From Rhodospirillaceae bacterium (GTDB taxonomy: Bacteria > Pseudomonadota > Alphaproteobacteria > Rhodospirillales > Magnetovibrionaceae): DNA of 8,985 bases. The DNA lies in contig JAOUJU010000061.1 in assembly GCA_029883045.1 (NCBI GenBank), forward strand, positions 1 to 8,985, written 5' to 3'. Shown piece after piece: positions 6,610 to 8,985 of this stretch. Both the position numbers and the translations under genes were made by a program. The notes below the pieces were generated by a model that saw only the letters and a program-made list of their open reading frames with translations, ran no database searches and had not been told where the DNA came from. Position 1 is the stretch's first letter; each line of letters begins with the position of its first letter.

Positions 6610-6710
6610 GTACGACGATATATTTTCACACAATTTACGTATGTTATTGTTCTCTAATAAAAAAAACTGGTGTTCGTTATATAATTAAACCATAAAATTA
6701 TGTATTATGT

Positions 6711-6741
6711 ACACTTATTTTAGTGTGTTATTTATTACACA
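6711..6741. promoter_or_regulatory. Overlapping ACAC/GTGT dyads upstream of fccA
   Basis: ACACT-N6-AGTGT (6711-6726) overlaps TGTGT-N8-ACACA (6724-6741), so the middle arm is shared. The hexamer TTATTT occurs in both spacers, 13 bp apart (6715-6720 and 6728-6733). The array ends 55 bp before the fccA ATG, a suitable place for an operator or activator site. The sequence is AT-rich and could form such patterns by chance. Confidence 0.3.
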
Positions 6742-6796
6742 TGATGGTTATTGGAGAAAACTGAACTTTTAATCTTAAATCTCTGGGAGGTAAAAA

Positions 6797-7120
6797 ATGA
6801 GAAAAATAATTAAAGGTGCCGTTGTGGGTGCTGCGCTTCTAATTGCGGCGCCAGCATATGCCAGCGGAGATGGAAGTGCAGCGAACCAGGGCAACCTTAA
6901 CAGTGCGCTGCTTGTTTCAAACTGCGTTGTTTGTCATGGCCAAGGCGGTGATAGCCAAGGACACACCCCATCAATCGATGGGTTAAATAGAGCCCAAATG
7001 TTAAACGCTCTGACTGAATTTAAATCAGGGGCGCGCAAAGGAACAATCATGACGCGCATTGCGCCGGGGTACACCGATGCTCAGCTAGAAGCTATCGCAA
7101 GCGAACTTACAGGAAATTAA
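6797..7120 (+). CDS. fccA: Sulfide dehydrogenase cytochrome subunit, monoheme c-type (FccA)
   Basis: This is a 107-residue secreted c-type cytochrome. A Sec signal peptide (basic MRKIIKG, hydrophobic core 8-18, AYA cleavage site near residue 22) sends it to the periplasm. One heme-binding motif, CVVCH, is at 43-47. The likely axial methionine is Met85 in GTIMTRIAPGYTDAQL, a pattern typical of FccA and related class I cytochromes. It accepts electrons from the FAD of FccB during sulfide oxidation and passes them to soluble cytochrome c. The Allochromatium-type subunit is diheme and much longer; this one has only one heme domain, like the small green-sulfur-bacterial form. It begins with ATG 7 nt after GGGAGG and is followed 13 bp later by fccB, clearly in one operon. 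Confidence 0.92.
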   Translation: MRKIIKGAVVGAALLIAAPAYASGDGSAANQGNLNSALLVSNCVVCHGQGGDSQGHTPSIDGLNRAQMLNALTEFKSGARKGTIMTRIAPGYTDAQLEAIASELTGN

Positions 7121-7127
7121 GGGGAGG
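7121..7127 (+). promoter_or_regulatory. Ribosome-binding site that sets the fccB start
   Basis: GGGGAGG directly abuts an ATG at 7128, leaving no spacer. It is 6 nt from a second in-frame ATG at 7134. The second ATG is therefore the likely true start, shortening the protein by two residues. Confidence 0.7.
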
Positions 7128-7133
7128 ATGAAA

Positions 7134-8420
7134 ATGTCTAATAATAAATTAAATAAAACTTCACGCCGCGATTTCCTGAAAATCGCTGGTGCCACTGGTG
7201 CCGTTTCTGCGTTTGCCATTAGCGGTTGTGCCATGGGGCCATCGGGCACAGGTCCACGCGTTGTTGTTGTTGGCGGTGGTTTTGGCGGATCGACAGCTGC
7301 GCGCTACGTTAAAAAGTTTGCGCCTGATTATCGTGTAACGCTAATAGAACCAAAAACCAGTTACGTCACCTGCCCGTTTTCCAATCCGTATCTTGGTGGA
7401 TTGGTTGATCTAAAGACCATTACCCATGGGTATGGCGGGCTTAGCAAAGCTGGTGTGCATGTTGTTCATGACATGGTTACCGGTCTTGATGCAGCCAATG
7501 GAACCATCTCGCTATCATCGGGAAAAACGGTTGAATACGACCGCCTGATAGTATCGCCGGGCATCGATTTCAAATGGGGTATGGGCTATGACGAGGCCGC
7601 AAGTTTAATTTCTCCACACGCATGGCAAGGCGGCAGCCAAACAGTTTTGTTAAAAAAACAATTGGAAGCAATGGATGATGGTGGAACCGTTATCATCGCA
7701 CCACCGGGAAATCCGTTCCGTTGCCCACCGGGGCCATACGAACGCGCATCCATGATTGCACATTACCTGAAAGCTCATAAACCGCGCTCAAAGGTTCTTA
7801 TTCTTGATCGCAAAGACAAGTTTTCAAAACAAGGTGCATTTATGGAAGGTTGGAAGAAAAATTATACCAATATCGAATGGGTCAAAGCCACCGATGCTGG
7901 AACAATTACGTCAGTAGACGCAGGCGCAAGAACCATTTCAACTGAAATGGATACCCACAAAGCGGCAGTGCTTAATTTTATTCCTAACCAAAAGGCAGGA
8001 AAAATTGCGCACACCATGGGCTTGACTGGCGGCGGTGACTGGTGCCCGGTTGATCAGATTACATTTGAATCATCCGTAATCCCAGGGGTTCACGTAATTG
8101 GTGATGCGGCTGTTGTAAGCGGCATGCCAAAATCCGGCAATGCTGCAAACTCTGAAGCAAAGGTCTGTGCTTGGGCTGTAGTGCAGTTACTATCTGGCGC
8201 ATCAGAGGTTGAGCCAGCCGTAACCTCAAACACGTGTTATTCACTGGTAACGCCTGATTATGGCATATCAGTTACTGCCGTGTGGAAGGCAACACCGGAA
8301 AAATATGTATCACAGGGTGGCGGGGTGTCACCCGCTGATCAAAGTGATGGTTTCCGTAAACAAGAAGCCGAATATGCCCACGGATGGTATGCGAATATTA
8401 CCCATGATATCTGGGGTTAA
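7134..8420 (+). CDS. fccB: Flavocytochrome c sulfide dehydrogenase, flavoprotein subunit (FccB)
   Basis: This 428-residue periplasmic flavoprotein oxidises sulfide to sulfur or polysulfide and feeds electrons to FccA. A twin-arginine signal (SRRDFLK, 10-16) leads into a hydrophobic stretch ending in ISGC, a possible lipobox with Cys32. The FAD-binding VVVVGGGFGG begins near 43. TCPFSN contains Cys80, equivalent to the cysteine that binds FAD covalently in Allochromatium FccB. FRCPPGPYERAS (Cys197) and NTCYS (Cys368) supply the active-site redox disulfide pair. VIGDA (321-325) is the second FAD motif, and the C-terminal FCSD flavin-binding domain ends at HDIWG. Length and all key residues fit the family, and sulfide:quinone reductase is excluded by the Tat signal and cytochrome partner. 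The SoxF name is also used for this protein when it lies in sox clusters. Its stop overlaps that of the convergent gene. Confidence 0.95.
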   Translation: MSNNKLNKTSRRDFLKIAGATGAVSAFAISGCAMGPSGTGPRVVVVGGGFGGSTAARYVKKFAPDYRVTLIEPKTSYVTCPFSNPYLGGLVDLKTITHGYGGLSKAGVHVVHDMVTGLDAANGTISLSSGKTVEYDRLIVSPGIDFKWGMGYDEAASLISPHAWQGGSQTVLLKKQLEAMDDGGTVIIAPPGNPFRCPPGPYERASMIAHYLKAHKPRSKVLILDRKDKFSKQGAFMEGWKKNYTNIEWVKATDAGTITSVDAGARTISTEMDTHKAAVLNFIPNQKAGKIAHTMGLTGGGDWCPVDQITFESSVIPGVHVIGDAAVVSGMPKSGNAANSEAKVCAWAVVQLLSGASEVEPAVTSNTCYSLVTPDYGISVTAVWKATPEKYVSQGGGVSPADQSDGFRKQEAEYAHGWYANITHDIWG

Positions 8421-8985
8421 TTGCCTGCTGAAGGTTGACTAGTCTTTGGATTGTTACTTAAAAAACGCGATAAACATTTATCGCGTTTTTTAACGTCCCG
8501 GTGGTCAGGCTCAGGACATTCAATGCCTGTTACACCAAGAACCCTGTAAAGAGACTGTCCATTTGTCTTTACCAAAGGTTCTAACCTTAACATATCCAAG
8601 GCATAATAGTTATGTGACACAAGCAACACATCCCTGCCCGATTCTAAAAAGCTATTTATAGATTTCACGCTTTTTCTTCCAATTCCAGGATAAAAAAGTT
8701 TTGCGTAATCAACCTCAAAGTAAATAAAGTCATTAAGTTTTTTTACCACCTTATCATTCATGGTTGGGGTGAACTTGATACTGTCTGCAAATGGGCATTC
8801 AGGCAGCGAACATAAATATGTTCCAATCAAAATGGCATCTGGATATTCGGCAATTACATTTTCTATTTTTTCAAATGCGCTTGATTGATATTGTCTATCT
8901 GAATTGATAATTTTTATATTGGCAAAGGTTGCATAAAGTGATGAAAAAATAACGGCCATCAAGTAAATTGAAAGTATTTTGGTAG
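8417..8985 (-). CDS. Unrecognised membrane-anchored protein, incomplete at the window edge
   Basis: The frame is open from the right edge to the TAA at 8417-8419. The visible part starts ...TKILSIYLMAVIFSSLYATF, a hydrophobic helix likely to be a membrane segment. About 160 mostly hydrophilic residues follow. An ATG at 8959 could be a start, but it lies inside the hydrophobic stretch and no clear ribosome-binding site precedes it, so the gene probably continues rightward. The soluble part has four cysteines (CSLPEC, GIEC and DKC), suggesting disulfides and an extracytoplasmic location. It could be the C-terminal domain of a polytopic envelope or sugar-transfer protein, but I recognise no family and assign no function. 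The DNA is visibly more AT-rich than fccB. It converges with fccB, with overlapping stop codons, and its last codons contain fccB's terminator hairpin. Confidence 0.6.
   Translation of the reverse strand, partial: TKILSIYLMAVIFSSLYATFANIKIINSDRQYQSSAFEKIENVIAEYPDAILIGTYLCSLPECPFADSIKFTPTMNDKVVKKLNDFIYFEVDYAKLFYPGIGRKSVKSINSFLESGRDVLLVSHNYYALDMLRLEPLVKTNGQSLYRVLGVTGIECPEPDHRDVKKRDKCLSRFLSNNPKTSQPSAGN
8461..8492 (+). terminator. Rho-independent terminator of fccAB
   Basis: AAAAAACGCGATAA and TTATCGCGTTTTTT form a perfect 14-bp stem with a 4-nt loop (ACAT), 40 bp after the fccB stop. The stem closes with six T's on both strands, so it could act bidirectionally. It lies within the coding sequence of the convergent gene, where it encodes part of its C-terminus. 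Confidence 0.85.

Larger units (their letters stand above)
6548..6796. promoter_or_regulatory. Divergent AT-rich promoter region between the regulator and fccAB
   Basis: No gene is visible. The stretch must carry promoters for the regulator (leftward) and fccAB (rightward). It contains an 8-bp-arm palindrome (6588-6609), two overlapping ACAC/GTGT dyads (6711-6741) and a plus-strand TATAAT at 6680-6685 without a good -35 at 17 bp. The fccA ribosome-binding site GGGAGG lies at 6784-6789, 7 nt before the ATG. Promoters could not be placed with confidence. Confidence 0.5.

Noticed and set aside
7128..7133. ATG at 7128 as the fccB start
   Set aside because: It directly abuts the GGGGAGG ribosome-binding site with no spacer. 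The ATG at 7134 has a 6-nt spacer.

Overview
The window looks like chromosomal DNA from a moderately AT-rich proteobacterium that can grow autotrophically on reduced sulfur. It carries a Calvin-Benson-Bassham (CBB) cluster next to a flavocytochrome c sulfide dehydrogenase pair. The transketolase and class II aldolase look alphaproteobacterial by eye, but I could not test the taxonomy. There are no rRNA or tRNA genes, insertion sequences, CRISPR arrays or phage genes.

Layout from left to right. At 1-380 (+) lies the C-terminal end of a LysR-type regulator, most like CbbR. It converges on an EamA/DMT-family permease (392-1378, -). A strong rho-independent terminator (1476-1503) separates that permease from the three-gene operon prk-tkt-fba, which is transcribed leftward: phosphoribulokinase 5600-4659, transketolase 4617-2644, aldolase 2588-1524. 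A 9-bp-arm hairpin sits between tkt and fba. Upstream of prk is a 254-bp non-coding stretch full of short ACCC/GGGT dyads. Next comes an orphan NarL/FixJ-type response regulator (5855-6490, -), whose receiver lacks the phosphoacceptor aspartate. A divergent AT-rich intergenic region of about 300 bp with several dyads leads into fccA (6797-7120, +) and fccB (7134-8420, +). FccB's stop codon overlaps the stop of a convergent, incomplete gene for an unrecognised membrane-anchored protein (8417-8985, -).

How the genes fit together. FccAB should oxidise sulfide in the periplasm and pass electrons to a c-type cytochrome pool. Prk makes ribulose-1,5-bisphosphate, while Tkt and Fba rebuild its sugar precursors. 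Rubisco, FBPase and GAPDH are not in the window and must be encoded elsewhere if the cycle is complete. The atypical regulator sits exactly between the electron-donor genes and the carbon-fixation operon. Sequence boxes in front of its own gene recur in front of prk, so it is a plausible coordinator of the two, but that link is inference.

The most interesting points are the degenerate receiver of the regulator, the shared boxes and dyad cluster, and a plant/cyanobacterial-like (type II-like) phosphoribulokinase that lacks the usual thiol-switch cysteine in its P-loop. I did not find a clear wholly new multi-gene system.
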